DNA of 64,000 nucleotides from Spirochaetota bacterium. Its GTDB lineage: Bacteria > Spirochaetota > UBA4802 > UBA5550. Below, in pieces: positions 8,264-16,794 of this stretch (positions within the stretch are counted from its first letter, which is position 1; every line of letters begins with the position of its first letter). The position numbers and the translations under genes were made by a program. Location of the stretch: the NCBI GenBank assembly GCA_017999915.1, contig JAGNKX010000001.1, positions 372,001 to 436,000 on the forward strand, in the 5' to 3' direction. Under the pieces are notes generated by a model. That model ran no database searches, was not told where the DNA came from, and was given only the letters and a program-made list of their open reading frames with translations.

Positions 8264-10072
8264 ATGGCTGAATCAATACCGGAACGAAAAAAAATCCCGG
8301 AGGGGCACAAGTGGGACCTCGCACCCCTGTATGGGTCGGACCAGGCCTGGGAATCGCATTACGCAGAGATAGAGAAAGAGCTGCCCCGCTATGAATCCTT
8401 CCGGGGATGCCTTGCCGAATCGGCAGCCCTTCTAAAAGAGGCCGTCGAGTTCGACCTCGTTGTGTCCAGGAACCTGGAGAAGCTTTTTACCTTTGCCCAC
8501 CTGCGCAGCGACGAGGACAAATCAAACCAGCACTACCTGGGGTTTCACCAGCGCGCCATGAACCTCTACACCAGGGCATCGGAGCTCTCCAGCTTCATGA
8601 CGCCGGAGATACAGGCGATTCCGGACGATATCATCGCCGGCTTCATCAAGGAACCGGCCCTGGAGCAGTACCGCTTCTTCTTCGATAAGATCCTCCGGTA
8701 CAAGCCCCACACCCTCTCGATTGAAATCGAGGAGATCATCGCCATGTCCGGAGACATGAGCCACGCCGCCTCCGAAATATTCAGCCAGCTCGATAACGCG
8801 GACCTTTCCTTCGGAATGATTTCCGATGAGACCGGGAAAGAAGTGGAGCTATCCCACGGCAACTTCAGCTCCTTTCTCCAGAACCGGGACCGGGAAACGC
8901 GGAAGCGGGCCTTCTTCCAGTATTACAAGGCCTACGATGCTCACAAGAACAGTATTGCCGCGGCCCTTCATTATTCCACTAAAAGGGACCGTTTCTATTC
9001 CAGGGTCCGCAATTTCGAAAACTGCCGCCGGTCGGCGCTCTTTTCGGACAACGTGCTGGACGAGGTTTACGACAACCTGATAGGCGCGGTGCGGGACAAT
9101 CTCGCGCCCCTCTTCCGCTACCTAGATTTCCGCAAGAAAATGCTCGGCCTCGGGGAGCTCCATTTTTACGACACCTACGTGCCCCTCGTGAAGGACACGG
9201 AGTTCTCAATGCCCTATGAGGAGGCGGTGGAGACCTGCGTGAAGGCCCTCTCGCCGCTGGGAGAGGAATACACCGGCACCATGGGCAGGGGTCTCCTGGG
9301 GGGATGGGTCGACCGTTACGAGAACCGGGGCAAGCGGAGCGGCGCTTATTCGTCCGGATGCTACGATTCGCCGCCTTACATTCTGATGAACTACCGGGAC
9401 GACAACATCAACAGCCTCTACACCCTGATCCATGAAGCGGGCCACTCCATGCACTCCTGGTTTTCCAACCGACACCAGCCCTACATGTATCATGACTATA
9501 CCATCTTCGTGGCTGAGGTGGCGTCCACCTTTAACGAGGCGCTCCTGAGCGCCCATCTTCTGTCGAAATACGCCAACGACAGCTCCATGAAGGCGTACAT
9601 ACTCAACCGCGAGATCGACAACTTCCGGGCGACCCTGTTCCGCCAGTGCATGTTCGCGGAATTCGAAAAGCTCACGCACCGTGCCGTTGAGGAAAACAGG
9701 CCCCTGACCCTGGACGTGATGCGCGCCATATACGGGGACCTGCTGAAGGTTTATTTCGGGGAGTGCCTTGTCATCGACGAAGAGCTCACCCTGGAGTGCC
9801 TCCGCATACCCCATTTCTACTCGGCGTTCTACGTGTATAAATATGCCACCGGCATTTCGGCCGCCATAGCCCTGTCGCGGAAAGTCATTGCCGAAGGCGC
9901 GCCTGCCAGCGACGCATATCTCGGATTCCTTACCCTCGGCGGGAGCGCCTACCCCCTTGACGAGCTTCGGGCTGCCGGCATCGACATGTCCCGGCCCGAG
10001 CCGGTTAAGGAAGCCATAGCCTATTTCAGCGGCATAGTGGACCAGTTCATCGGCCTCTATGATAACCAATAA
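8264..10072 (+). CDS. pepF: Oligoendopeptidase F (M3 metallopeptidase)
   Basis: This encodes 602 residues, the usual length for PepF, which hydrolyses short peptides in the cytosol. The zinc site is intact: H390-E391-A-G-H394 inside L-I-H-E-A-G-H-S-M-H, with the downstream glutamate helix F-V-A-E-V-A-S-T-F-N-E. The N-terminal helical lobe covers about residues 1-200 and the catalytic lobe the remainder. No signal peptide is visible. It starts 11 bases after the nitroreductase stop, with AAGGAA upstream, and is likely co-transcribed. Confidence in the family is very high. Confidence 0.95.
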   Translation: MAESIPERKKIPEGHKWDLAPLYGSDQAWESHYAEIEKELPRYESFRGCLAESAALLKEAVEFDLVVSRNLEKLFTFAHLRSDEDKSNQHYLGFHQRAMNLYTRASELSSFMTPEIQAIPDDIIAGFIKEPALEQYRFFFDKILRYKPHTLSIEIEEIIAMSGDMSHAASEIFSQLDNADLSFGMISDETGKEVELSHGNFSSFLQNRDRETRKRAFFQYYKAYDAHKNSIAAALHYSTKRDRFYSRVRNFENCRRSALFSDNVLDEVYDNLIGAVRDNLAPLFRYLDFRKKMLGLGELHFYDTYVPLVKDTEFSMPYEEAVETCVKALSPLGEEYTGTMGRGLLGGWVDRYENRGKRSGAYSSGCYDSPPYILMNYRDDNINSLYTLIHEAGHSMHSWFSNRHQPYMYHDYTIFVAEVASTFNEALLSAHLLSKYANDSSMKAYILNREIDNFRATLFRQCMFAEFEKLTHRAVEENRPLTLDVMRAIYGDLLKVYFGECLVIDEELTLECLRIPHFYSAFYVYKYATGISAAIALSRKVIAEGAPASDAYLGFLTLGGSAYPLDELRAAGIDMSRPEPVKEAIAYFSGIVDQFIGLYDNQ

Positions 10073-10202
10073 CGATCCGACCGGGACCCGCCATTAATCC
10101 GGAAAGGATCTTCCTTATTTTTGTCTCGGGAGAAAATATCTATTTGACAGACGTTATTTGTTATGCCAAGCTTCAGGAAGGATATGCAAGGAGGATAGCT
10201 GA

Positions 10203-10574
10203 ATGAGCGACAATCTGTACACCCTTAATTATCTTCAGGACGAAAAGATACTCCATCTTCAATTCTCCATCGCTACTATCGACAAGGACACGGCCAATGC
10301 CATATACGATAGCTACACGAAGGAGCCGAATCTGCCCGATTTTACAGATTTCATCCTGGATGCTTCATCTGTAACCGATATTAGCGACCCGGCCATCGGC
10401 ATTCTCATGAAATCCATGGTCATAATGAAGAAGGCCAAAGGGTACCTGGTTATCGTCATGACCGAGGAGTTTTTGCAGAAGATCATGATTGCACACCCGG
10501 AAATGTTCAACGTCATGGCGGTGTTTCATACCCTTGATGAAGCCAGGGCCTATATCAAGAAATCAAAAAAATAG
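10203..10574 (+). CDS. STAS-domain protein (anti-sigma-factor antagonist-like)
   Basis: This encodes 123 residues with the alternating beta-alpha pattern of a single STAS domain, preceded by a strong AAGGAGG at 8 bases. Relatives relay partner-switching signals by binding anti-sigma factors and are switched off by phosphorylation of a serine at the start of helix 2. Aligning F-I-L-D-A-S-S-V-T-D-I-S-D-P-A-I-G with SpoIIAA places Asp where the phosphorylated Ser normally sits, with Ser one position earlier. The protein may therefore be fixed in one state or controlled differently. No kinase or phosphatase partner is adjacent. A TTGACA at 10144-10149 lacks a good -10 partner. Fold assignment is moderate to good; function is inferred. 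Confidence 0.7.
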   Translation: MSDNLYTLNYLQDEKILHLQFSIATIDKDTANAIYDSYTKEPNLPDFTDFILDASSVTDISDPAIGILMKSMVIMKKAKGYLVIVMTEEFLQKIMIAHPEMFNVMAVFHTLDEARAYIKKSKK

Positions 10575-10603
10575 TCCGCCCTTCCAACATACCGGCACAC
10601 CAT

Positions 10604-11650
10604 TTATCTGATCGAACTTGACAGTCCGCCGAGGAGCTCCATCACCTTCTCGGCGAGCTGGATCGTTAGGGTGCCGGTGCCGCAGCTGGGGGTGACTATC
10701 GACTGTGCCAGGATATCGCTCTCGGCTATGCCCCGCTGCGACAGCTTTTTGACCACGGCGCCGAAATTCACTTTAACATCATCGGCGGTAGCCTTTTCAA
10801 TCTTTTCCTTCAATGTGGGCACCACGCCCCAGGCGATGCATTTCCCGTTTTTCAGGTATTGGGGCAGATTCCGTGCATTGAGGAATTTATCCGCGATGAT
10901 GTCGTCGGTGGCGTCGAAATTGATGATGTCCAGGTCAAGGTCCGGGTCCAGCAGATCATCCCAGTCGGCGTTGCCGCAGCAATGGGTGGCCGCAAGTCCG
11001 CCTTCTGCATGGATGCCCTGGATGATCTCCTTGAAGGCTCCTGAAATCAGGGTTTTATCGACGGAGTAGAACCCCGACCCGATGATTGAAAGCGAAGGCT
11101 CGTCAAAGGAGATAATCACTGTACCCAGGTGCTCTTTCAGCTTCCGCACCTGCCACCGGGCGTTCATGGTGCAGCTCTTCACTATGGCGTCGAAAAGATC
11201 CGGCTTGTACAGGGCGTACTTGCCATCGGTGAGGTCCGTCATGAGTCCCAGGGTCAGGGGACCGGTGGTCTCCCCCTTCAGGGCGATGGCTTCCGGCGCC
11301 CTGCCGCTCTTCACTGCGTCGACGAAGCATCCGAAGCCGGCCGAATGCTTCTCGTCCAGGCCGAAGTATTCCACGTCATCCTCGATGACCTTCGTGTAAA
11401 AGCGCTCAAGCTCTCCGGCGATGTCGCGGGACGTGTCGAATCCGAGCTTCCTGTTTTCCTCGTCAAGGTGCAGGCAGGGAAGGCTCCTGCTGAACTGGGC
11501 GTTCATGTCCTCGAAAAAGCCCCGCCGCGGCAGCTGGGGCCACGCCGGAATCCGTTTCAAGGTGTCGAATACGAGCCTGCACGCTTCAGCCGCTTCCCCA
11601 TGGGGAAAGCTCCCGATAATTGTCGCAGCGCCGCCTGGTTTGAAATTCAT
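10604..11650 (-). CDS. Stand-alone MetE C-terminal/uroporphyrinogen decarboxylase-like protein
   Basis: The start at 11650 (348 residues) is preferred because GGTGAT lies at suitable spacing; an upstream ATG at 11662 would add four residues. The sequence is a single barrel of the UROD/MetE superfamily. It has an H-C-C-G-N segment and a later S-C-G-T-G segment in the positions of the zinc-binding His/Cys and second Cys of cobalamin-independent methionine synthase, plus the start G-S-F-P-H. The MetE N-terminal half is absent. Such short 'core-MetE' proteins can take methyl groups from corrinoid proteins instead of folate; that role is inference. No corrinoid protein is adjacent. Uroporphyrinogen decarboxylation is unlikely given the zinc ligands. 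Confidence 0.75.
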   Translation of the reverse strand: MNFKPGGAATIIGSFPHGEAAEACRLVFDTLKRIPAWPQLPRRGFFEDMNAQFSRSLPCLHLDEENRKLGFDTSRDIAGELERFYTKVIEDDVEYFGLDEKHSAGFGCFVDAVKSGRAPEAIALKGETTGPLTLGLMTDLTDGKYALYKPDLFDAIVKSCTMNARWQVRKLKEHLGTVIISFDEPSLSIIGSGFYSVDKTLISGAFKEIIQGIHAEGGLAATHCCGNADWDDLLDPDLDLDIINFDATDDIIADKFLNARNLPQYLKNGKCIAWGVVPTLKEKIEKATADDVKVNFGAVVKKLSQRGIAESDILAQSIVTPSCGTGTLTIQLAEKVMELLGGLSSSIR

Positions 11651-11787
11651 CGCTATCACCATTCCCTAAAAAATGTGAGTCAATTAACAGCCATGAAAGC
11701 ATTTTGTAAATAATTATTTATAAACTCCCATCCCTATGACCTGATCTCATAATATGACATAAAAAAACAGCCGTCACTTTAAAAATA

Positions 11788-11940
11788 TTGACAAACAGAT
11801 TATGTCGTTTTATTTGGAAAAAATTCAACGGCAGAATATCTCGTCTTCTCCGTGAATACCAGTCTGGCCTCAGGCTATTGTGAAAGGCTGGGATATAATA
11901 TATAATTAACAATGCCCATCTTGCGATGGGCATTGTTTTT
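11788..11940 (+). ncRNA. Possible small RNA unit: promoter plus terminator
   Basis: On the plus strand TTGACA (11788-11793), a 17-base spacer and TATTTG (11811-11816) are followed about 95 bases later by a perfect 13-bp hairpin ending in TTTTT (11908-11940). No open frame of note lies between, and both flanking genes run leftward. This is the layout of a short independent transcript starting near 11823. The -10 match is poor, so this remains a candidate only. Confidence 0.25.
11908..11940. terminator. Strong hairpin terminator
   Basis: AACAATGCCCATC and GATGGGCATTGTT form a perfect 13-bp stem around TTGC. On the plus strand it ends in TTTTT. On the minus strand it is followed by an A+T-rich tail and lies 32 bases past the stop of the small membrane protein gene, so it may serve both directions. 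Confidence 0.7.
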
Positions 11941-11971
11941 CTCATGTATCACCCCGTCAATCACCGTTGTT

Positions 11972-12334
11972 TCATCGGGTCGAAAATTCTATCTTACCGG
12001 TGTGCGCATGGACCTTCACCGCCGGCTGCAGGTAGTACCTGATCGTTTTCGCAGGATAATTTGTCCTCATAACGTAATACCAGTCCTTGTGCCTCGACAG
12101 GTGCAGGACCAGCGGCCTGTCTTTTCTGTACACATAGGTCCCGTGCTCCGGAAGATACGGAGCTGCCAGTCTGATCGCCTCGGCTGGCTGGATCGCAGCT
12201 TCCGGGATCGTTGCGGAATGATCTCTTATATAGACCGGCTCCGTGTAAAAAAAAGCAAAATAAATAAACACCCCTGCGATAATGGCCGCCACTGCGGCCG
12301 CAAGGGAGGCAATGACCTTAAAAAAAACCTTCAT
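11972..12334 (-). CDS. Small membrane-anchored hypothetical protein
   Basis: This encodes 120 residues. Residues about 6-30 form one alanine- and isoleucine-rich transmembrane helix, leaving about 90 residues probably outside the cytoplasmic membrane. The outer part (W-Y-Y-V-M-R-T-N-Y-P and V-K-V-H-A-H-T-G-K-I-E) faintly resembles PepSY-type beta segments ending in a V-D-A-x-T-G-like turn, but I would not assign that family firmly. The start ATG directly abuts the TAG stop of the upstream gene, indicating translational coupling with the CmpB-HD protein. A strong hairpin follows the gene. Confidence 0.65.
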   Translation of the reverse strand: MKVFFKVIASLAAAVAAIIAGVFIYFAFFYTEPVYIRDHSATIPEAAIQPAEAIRLAAPYLPEHGTYVYRKDRPLVLHLSRHKDWYYVMRTNYPAKTIRYYLQPAVKVHAHTGKIEFSTR

Positions 12335-13576
12335 CTAGTTACGCGCCTTCCGCGGCCGCTGCGCCTGTCCGGGCTTCCTGTTCTTCTTGAACTCATCGAT
12401 GAACTCCTTAGACGAAAGGTATTTATCGGCAAATGTCACTATATATGATTCCTTGTACCGGGGAGGCACCAGGGTCAAGGGCCACATGTGTTTCACGATA
12501 ATGTCCTTCTCAATATCGTTGAGTTTGAAATATTTTTCAGCGTTGGCCAGGGCTATTCGTGGATGCTCGATGCCATGGTACTTGTCCCGGTGCAGGTCCG
12601 GCTCGTCGTGGTTCCGCCAGTCGTACAGAAAAAAATCATGGAGAAGGGCGCCCCGCGCCGCCGACCGGTAATCCAGCTTGAGGTACTTGCAGGCCCGGTA
12701 CGTAAAGTAGGCGACGTCTCTCACGTGGGCGTAGATAGACGAATTATGATGAAAAAAACGCTTGAGCTTCATGAACTCTTCATGCCTGTAAATATCATTG
12801 ATGATGTCGTAGAATTCCTTTTCGAAGGGTTTCCTCCCCTCTATATCCATCATGATCTTGGTCTGGATTGATTTCATAAACGTGCTGATCCTGTTTCGTA
12901 TCTCATAATTGATTTTGGTATCGATATACCTGTCCAGGTTCGGGAACGCGGACCTGAGTCGCTTGAACGACTCGAAGATTTTCTCTATTTCAACATTGCT
13001 CAGATTGAAATATTCCGAATAGAGGAAAGCGATCTTTTTCCGGAACGATGTGATGGAAGAGACCGACATCACAACATCAACGGAGCTGTATACGAGAAAA
13101 ACCGCCGCAGCGCTGCGCACCAGGGTATAATCGAGAGAGAGCACGGAGCTCACCACCAGGGGATTGACAAAGGTCGCAAACACAAAGGCGATAGCGGTCC
13201 AGAAAATGGAAAAGAGGAGGCATATCCTGCCGTGGAGATTAAAGGCGCTGTCGGAATAATCCCACAGCTTGAGCCTGAAAATCGTTTCAAACAGGTACCC
13301 GACGGCATATTCGACCACGGTCAGAACAACGCCGTACATCAGAACCTTGATGATGACATCCAGGGGCATCAGGAAGTATTCCAGGATGACAACAAAGGCG
13401 GCGCCGAATCCATATATCGGGATGAAGGGGCCGTACAGAAAGCCGGCATTGATGAATCTCTTCTGCGTCGCCGAGCGATAGATAACCTCTATGATCCATC
13501 CGATAAACGAATAGACCGCGAAGAGAATTACGCAATGATACAGAGTGATCCCGCTATACAGCGCGTCGAGGTGCAT
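12335..13576 (-). CDS. CmpB-type membrane domain fused to HD phosphohydrolase domain
   Basis: The protein has 413 residues from ATG 13576; an in-frame TTG at 13594 would add six. Residues about 1-185 contain five or six transmembrane helices and match the putative ABC-transporter permease CmpB family: Y-S-F-I-G-W-I-I-E, then K-R-F-I-N-A-G-F-L-Y-G-P and P-I-Y-G-F-G-A. The cytosolic C-terminal half carries an HD hydrolase pattern with a histidine in H-V-R-D-V-A and the H-D pair in G-A-L-L-H-D-F-F, followed by conserved H-x-x-x-x-H-P and a distal D. HD domains usually hydrolyse phosphate esters or nucleotides. The fusion suggests a membrane sensor or regulator, but the substrate is unknown. It is translationally coupled to the gene downstream. 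Confidence 0.75.
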   Translation of the reverse strand: MHLDALYSGITLYHCVILFAVYSFIGWIIEVIYRSATQKRFINAGFLYGPFIPIYGFGAAFVVILEYFLMPLDVIIKVLMYGVVLTVVEYAVGYLFETIFRLKLWDYSDSAFNLHGRICLLFSIFWTAIAFVFATFVNPLVVSSVLSLDYTLVRSAAAVFLVYSSVDVVMSVSSITSFRKKIAFLYSEYFNLSNVEIEKIFESFKRLRSAFPNLDRYIDTKINYEIRNRISTFMKSIQTKIMMDIEGRKPFEKEFYDIINDIYRHEEFMKLKRFFHHNSSIYAHVRDVAYFTYRACKYLKLDYRSAARGALLHDFFLYDWRNHDEPDLHRDKYHGIEHPRIALANAEKYFKLNDIEKDIIVKHMWPLTLVPPRYKESYIVTFADKYLSSKEFIDEFKKNRKPGQAQRPRKARN

Positions 13577-13756
13577 AGTTCCATGATCCGTCAAATAATA
13601 GTATTATAGCGACAGATAGATTTGGATAACATGATTGTTTTGTAATCCTATGGCACGGCCTGGTTACATTGTCCATGCATTTTTTATGAACTGTTTATAG
13701 GGTTTAATTACCGGGAGAAAATGTCATTATTAGACTCGTTTCATAACTTGTTTATT

Positions 13757-13845
13757 GGGGTATAAGGGGCGAAGCCCCTTAAAAAGCCCCCGCAGGGCTT
13801 TCCTGCGAGTGCGAGACGCCAGTTTCGCAAAAAGTCTATTTTGTA
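13757..13845. repeat. Double-hairpin intergenic repeat, copy A
   Basis: Two adjacent hairpins are present: AAGGGGC-GAA-GCCCCTT (13764-13780) and AAGCCC-CCGCA-GGGCTT (13784-13800). A third segment near CTGCGAGTGCGAGACGCC is shared with copy C at about 54830-54918. Copy B is at 28507-28595. All three are intergenic. Confidence 0.75.
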
Positions 13846-13856
13846 TCTATCGCTGC

Positions 13857-14825
13857 TTATTGTTTTCTTAATTTTCCATTAATATACTGACCGGATTTTT
13901 CCGTATCGACCGTAACCCCGTCCTTGGCATAGAAGACCCAGTTCCCGCTGCGCCTGTCATTGACATAGTCGCCGTTCCCTTTTTTATTGCCGGTCGCATA
14001 ATACTCGATGAAGCTTCCGCTCTTAACGCCCATGGCAAAGACACCTTCGTATTTAAGACGCCCGTTCCGGTAATACGCTTTCCAGGCGCCGTTTTTCTTC
14101 GGGTCATGGGCGAGACCGTTCATGATCCCTTCCCCCGTGAGGCGCCCCTGATTGTAGAGCCAGCAGGGACCGTCGATCATGCCGTTCTTCATCGTAACCT
14201 TTTTTGTTATCTTTTTATATTTGTCAAAATAAATCCAGAGGTCCCACTGAAGTCCGTTCCTGTATTCCCCTTCGGAATCGAGCCATCCCTCGGGCGAATA
14301 GGAGCGCCATTGCCCCTCCATGAAACCGTCGATGTAATTGCCTTCCATGTACTTGTTGCCGTTGTTATGATACAGCGTCCATTTGCCCGACTTCTTTCCA
14401 TCGATACACTGGCCCGCCATCATCTTCTGGCCATTGGGATAATTCATGAAACAGTCGCCGTTCAGCCTGTCGTCCTTGAAAGTTTCATGGTTTTTCAGGG
14501 TGCCGTCCTCGTAGTATTCCAGGGAAAGGCCCTCCCGTTTTCCCTCACGGTATTCCTCTTCTTTAAGAACCGTGCCGCTCTCGGCATAGATTTTTTTCTT
14601 CCCGTGGATTTTTCCTCCTGTCAAGGGCGTTTCGGATTTAATCTTGCCGCTCGGATACAGTTCCTTGACCAGTTCCTGGGACGATGGCGTCATATTGCTG
14701 GGATCGGACTTTTCATCCGCGGATACGGCGACTCGTATCCATCTCCCGTACAGGCGGTCATTTCCGGCAACGCAGACAACCGCAAGCATCATTGCCAGCG
14801 CGACGATGCCTCTAAAAGATCTCAT
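13857..14825 (-). CDS. Exported MORN-repeat (MORN_2/YwqK-like) protein
   Basis: This encodes 322 residues preceded by an excellent GGAGG. An N-terminal signal peptide (hydrophobic residues about 8-21) points to export. From about residue 50 to the end there are roughly ten repeats of about 20-24 residues with the pattern Y-x-x-G-x-x-x-x-E-G-x-Y-x-x-G-x-x-x-G-x-W, as in M-E-G-N-Y-I-D-G-F-M-E-G-Q-W. This is the MORN_2 variant found in YwqK-type and many spirochaetal proteins. These repeats form extended beta sheets and may contact membranes or other proteins; they have no enzymatic role. It is monocistronic as far as can be seen, with a double-hairpin repeat just past its 3' end. Confidence 0.85.
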   Translation of the reverse strand: MRSFRGIVALAMMLAVVCVAGNDRLYGRWIRVAVSADEKSDPSNMTPSSQELVKELYPSGKIKSETPLTGGKIHGKKKIYAESGTVLKEEEYREGKREGLSLEYYEDGTLKNHETFKDDRLNGDCFMNYPNGQKMMAGQCIDGKKSGKWTLYHNNGNKYMEGNYIDGFMEGQWRSYSPEGWLDSEGEYRNGLQWDLWIYFDKYKKITKKVTMKNGMIDGPCWLYNQGRLTGEGIMNGLAHDPKKNGAWKAYYRNGRLKYEGVFAMGVKSGSFIEYYATGNKKGNGDYVNDRRSGNWVFYAKDGVTVDTEKSGQYINGKLRKQ

Positions 14826-15176
14826 TCTGAATCCTCCGAAACGTGTAAACAGTCCATGTTAGAATATATACCAACCTAAATGACAAATCAAAGCATCAGA
14901 TAAAAATAATGATAAATAAGTAAAGAAAAAATTTTCCGGCAATAATATTTAATCACTTGTTAAAATTTACATATTTGAGAGATCACCGGCTGAAACATGT
15001 CATTGCCTTTTATTTATGTCACACGGAATCAGGGCGCCATCGATGGAAGGCATGCAAAAATAATTTGACACCTGCATCGAAGTACCAAAGATGAACACCA
15101 GTCACGACCTTGATTATGAGTGTATCCCGAAACCCGGGACCCGCTCTTAATGAATAAAACACACGCGGGTGATACA
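14826..15176. other. A+T-rich intergenic region upstream of lysS
   Basis: The gap lies between divergent genes and is A+T-rich around 14875-14985. TTGACA at 15065-15070 could be the -35 element of lysS, but no clear -10 follows at 17 bases. Nothing else was recognised. Confidence 0.4.
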
Positions 15177-16661
15177 ATGGAAGAAGAAAGCACTCTGATA
15201 AAGATACGGAAAGACAAGCTTGCCGAAATACGGGACGAGTTGAAGATCAACCCCTTTCCGTACACCTATAATGTCACGCACCACTCCGCGGATATTTTCA
15301 AGAATTACGACGATCTTTCGTCGTCGGAAAAAGAGGTGAGCGCCGCCGGCCGCATCATGACCGTCCGGGAGATGGGCAAGGCCAGTTTCTGCACCATCCA
15401 GGACCGGGACGGCAGGATACAGCTATACGTCGCCATCAACGCCATCGGCGAGCCAAGCTACAAGCTCTTCAAAAAGCTTGACATCGGCGATATCATCGGC
15501 GTCACGGGCACGGTAAAGAAAACAAAAACCGGGGAGATCAGCATCTTCGCCACCTCGCTCACGCTCCTGTCGAAGAATATCCGTCCCCTCCCGGTGGTAA
15601 AGGAAAAGGACGGCGAGGTCTTTGACGCCTTCGCGGACAAGGAGCTGCGGTACCGCAACCGCCACGTCGACCTCATCGTGACGCCCGGGGTCAAAGACAC
15701 CTTCATGAAGAGGATCGCCATCATCAGGCATATAAAGAAAATCCTCGACGGAAGGGGCTTCTACGAGGTGGAAACGCCGGTCCTCCAGCCCCTCTACGGC
15801 GGCGCCTCCGCGTCCCCCTTCACCTCGCGGCACAATGCCCTGGACATGAACCTCTACCTGCGCATATCCCTGGAGCCGTATCTGAAGCGCCTCATCGTGG
15901 GCGGCTTCGACCGCGTCTACGAGATAGGCAAGTGCTTCAGGAACGAGGGGATCGACCGGACCCACAACCCGGAATTCACCATGCTGGAGCTTTACCAGTC
16001 TTACGCCGACTTCACCGACATGATGGCCATCACCGAGGAGATCATTGGCGTGACCGCCGCCGCCATCACCGGCGGGACCACCATCACCTACGACGGGAAG
16101 GAGATTGACCTGAAAACGCCGTGGCGGAGGCTTAAGGTCGTCGACGCACTGAAGGAGTACGCGGGCCTCGACGTCATGGCCATGAGCGATGCCGACCTCG
16201 CCGCCGAGGTGAAAAAGTCCGGCGCCGAGATCAAGGGCGATTTCATCCGGGGCCTGGCCATCGACGAGCTCTTCAAGCAGCTGGTCGAGGACAAGCTCGT
16301 CCAGCCCGTGTTCATCACCCACCACCCGGTGGAAACCACGCCGCTGTGCAAGCCCGACTATGACGACGAGCGGTTCCTCCAGCGCTTTGAGCTCTTCATA
16401 AACGGCACCGAAATAGCCAACGCCTACAGCGAATCGAACGATCCGGTGTTCCAGCGCGCGACCCTGTACGAGCAATCCCTGCGCCGTTCCGTGGACGAGG
16501 AAGCCCCTCCCATGGACGAGAATTTCGTCCAGGCCATCGAAACGGGGATGCCCCCCACCGGGGGCCTCGGCATCGGCATCGACCGGGTGGTGATGCTTCT
16601 CACAGGCGAGACGTCGATACGCGACGTGCTCCTCTTTCCCACGATGCGGCCCCAGGATTAA
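15177..16661 (+). CDS. lysS: Lysyl-tRNA synthetase, class II
   Basis: The enzyme charges tRNA-Lys in the cytosol. Starting at ATG 15177, preceded by GGGTGAT, the protein has 494 residues, the normal length; upstream ATG 15150 and GTG 15120 are less likely. An N-terminal OB-fold anticodon-binding domain (about 55-150) precedes the class II catalytic core. Motif 2 is in C-F-R-N-E-G-I-D-R-T-H-N-P-E-F-T, and motif 3 is G-G-L-G-I-G-I-D-R near the C-terminus. The late F-I-N-G-T-E-I-A-N-A-Y-S-E block is typical of LysS. It appears monocistronic and is followed by a hairpin. Confidence 0.97.
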   Translation: MEEESTLIKIRKDKLAEIRDELKINPFPYTYNVTHHSADIFKNYDDLSSSEKEVSAAGRIMTVREMGKASFCTIQDRDGRIQLYVAINAIGEPSYKLFKKLDIGDIIGVTGTVKKTKTGEISIFATSLTLLSKNIRPLPVVKEKDGEVFDAFADKELRYRNRHVDLIVTPGVKDTFMKRIAIIRHIKKILDGRGFYEVETPVLQPLYGGASASPFTSRHNALDMNLYLRISLEPYLKRLIVGGFDRVYEIGKCFRNEGIDRTHNPEFTMLELYQSYADFTDMMAITEEIIGVTAAAITGGTTITYDGKEIDLKTPWRRLKVVDALKEYAGLDVMAMSDADLAAEVKKSGAEIKGDFIRGLAIDELFKQLVEDKLVQPVFITHHPVETTPLCKPDYDDERFLQRFELFINGTEIANAYSESNDPVFQRATLYEQSLRRSVDEEAPPMDENFVQAIETGMPPTGGLGIGIDRVVMLLTGETSIRDVLLFPTMRPQD

Positions 16662-16677
16662 TTACGGGTAAATTTCA

Positions 16678-16714
16678 AGACCCCTGTCCGGGGCCTTTTG
16701 TGTTGCGGGGGTCT
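16678..16714 (+). terminator. Hairpin(s) after lysS
   Basis: AAGACCCC (from 16678) can pair with GGGGTCTT about 30 bases downstream, or its CCCC can pair with the nearer GGGG in CCCCTGTCCGGGG, which is followed by CCTTTTG. The two pairings exclude each other. The U-tract is short, so it is a moderate terminator. Confidence 0.4.
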
Positions 16715-16794
16715 TTACGAGACCAATGGCAGGTGCCTATAATACTCTTTGTGTCGCCTCGGCCAGACCCGTGTGGGAGCAAAATCCTAGATAA

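Noticed and set aside
10144-10172. Sigma70 promoter for the STAS gene at TTGACA 10144-10149
   Set aside because: No acceptable -10 hexamer lies 15-19 bases downstream.
11912-12448. Rightward 178-codon frame covering the hairpin and the small membrane gene
   Set aside because: It starts inside a terminator stem and is antisense to a gene with a clear membrane helix and translational coupling.
15423-16475. Leftward 350-codon open frame antisense to lysS
   Set aside because: The composition (many Val, Gly and Asp) is the mirror of lysS codons; no domain is visible and lysS is unambiguous.
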